A stretch of DNA of 13,087 bases, taken from contig JAOUMF010000015.1 in the NCBI GenBank assembly GCA_029881615.1, forward strand, positions 1 through 13,087. Reading direction: 5' to 3'. This DNA comes from Alphaproteobacteria bacterium. Its GTDB lineage: Bacteria; Pseudomonadota; Alphaproteobacteria; UBA8366; JADFVY01. Made by a program: the position numbers and the translations under genes. The notes under the pieces are model-generated. The model was not told where the DNA came from, made no database searches, and saw only the letters and a list, made by a program, of their open reading frames with translations. Positions 12,795-13,087 of this stretch are shown here, in pieces (position 1 is the stretch's first letter; every line of letters begins with the position of its first letter).

Positions 12795-13087
12795 TGCTTT
12801 GCCTCCGCATCGTCAAATATTTGTCTTTTCGCGGTGTAGACTGAAATATCCATCCTGGTTTCGTCGCCCCCCAGTTCGATCGGTTGGTGGGTCGCCAGCA
12901 CGGCCATGCCGCCGGTGGCGCGGTGCGCCGCCACAAGCCCTTCCAGCAGGCCGATTGCGTCGCGGTCCAGGCCGACTGTGGGTTCGTCCAGCAGCCACAA
13001 TTCAGCCTCGCTGGCGACCAGACGCGCCAGCGACAGGCGACGGCGCTGCCCGGACGACAGAAATTGCGCCGGCGTGTCCGCAAGCCG
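12791..13087 (-). CDS. ccmA: ABC transporter ATPase CcmA, C-terminal part
   Basis: These 98 C-terminal residues of a gene enter from the right edge. The visible part holds the ABC signature as SSGQRRRLSLARL (residues 11-23 of the fragment), Walker B LWLLDEP (30-36), the D-loop VGLDRDA, and the switch histidine in ATHQP. The Walker A motif lies outside the window. CcmA powers the CcmAB complex at the cytoplasmic face of the membrane. The identification rests on these motifs plus the overlapping downstream ccmB. Confidence 0.93.
   Translation of the reverse strand, partial: RLADTPAQFLSSGQRRRLSLARLVASEAELWLLDEPTVGLDRDAIGLLEGLVAAHRATGGMAVLATHQPIELGGDETRMDISVYTAKRQIFDDAEAKQ

Overview
The window looks like a chromosomal segment of a free-living alphaproteobacterium. 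GC content is high, and it carries a System I (Ccm) cytochrome c maturation cluster in the alphaproteobacterial style (ccmA, B, C, D, E, F, G, I), a DUF1127 small protein, a GcvA-type LysR regulator, a TrxB thioredoxin reductase and HutF. I see no insertion sequence, phage gene, CRISPR array, rRNA or tRNA. The genus cannot be fixed from the sequence alone.

Left part (1-4403). The first 33 codons of a DMT/EamA transporter run off the left edge on the minus strand, behind a DUF1127 gene. A LysR regulator (plus) diverges from them. It is followed at 42 bp by a membrane-anchored TerB-like protein. An MFS transporter (minus) converges on the TerB gene and diverges from trxB (plus). The 160-bp MFS/trxB spacer carries an operator-like inverted repeat.

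Middle (4424-5809). hutF (minus), formimidoylglutamate deiminase of histidine catabolism, stands without any other hut gene. It converges on trxB and is separated from the ccm cluster by a 14-bp perfect hairpin.

Right part (6066-13087). The ccm cluster lies on the minus strand in two blocks. ccmA (partial, right edge) and ccmB form one block. ccmC-[28-codon ORF]-ccmD-ccmE-ccmF-ccmG-ccmI form the other. A plus-strand gene for a 70-residue two-helix membrane protein lies between the blocks. Almost every junction inside the blocks overlaps (ATGA, TTGA, or 8-nt ATGANTGA), which suggests translational coupling. CcmAB with CcmC and CcmD load and release haem on CcmE. CcmF with CcmI attaches it to apocytochrome, and CcmG supplies thiol reductant. 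The dedicated apocytochrome thiol-reductase subunit CcmH is not present where it would be expected between ccmG and ccmI, nor anywhere else in the window.

The most useful leads are the missing ccmH, the unannotated-size ORF precisely overlapping both ccmC and ccmD, the split of the ccm cluster by an opposite-strand membrane protein gene, and an internally duplicated, long, cysteine-free CcmI. I found no clear defence system or other wholly new multi-gene system.
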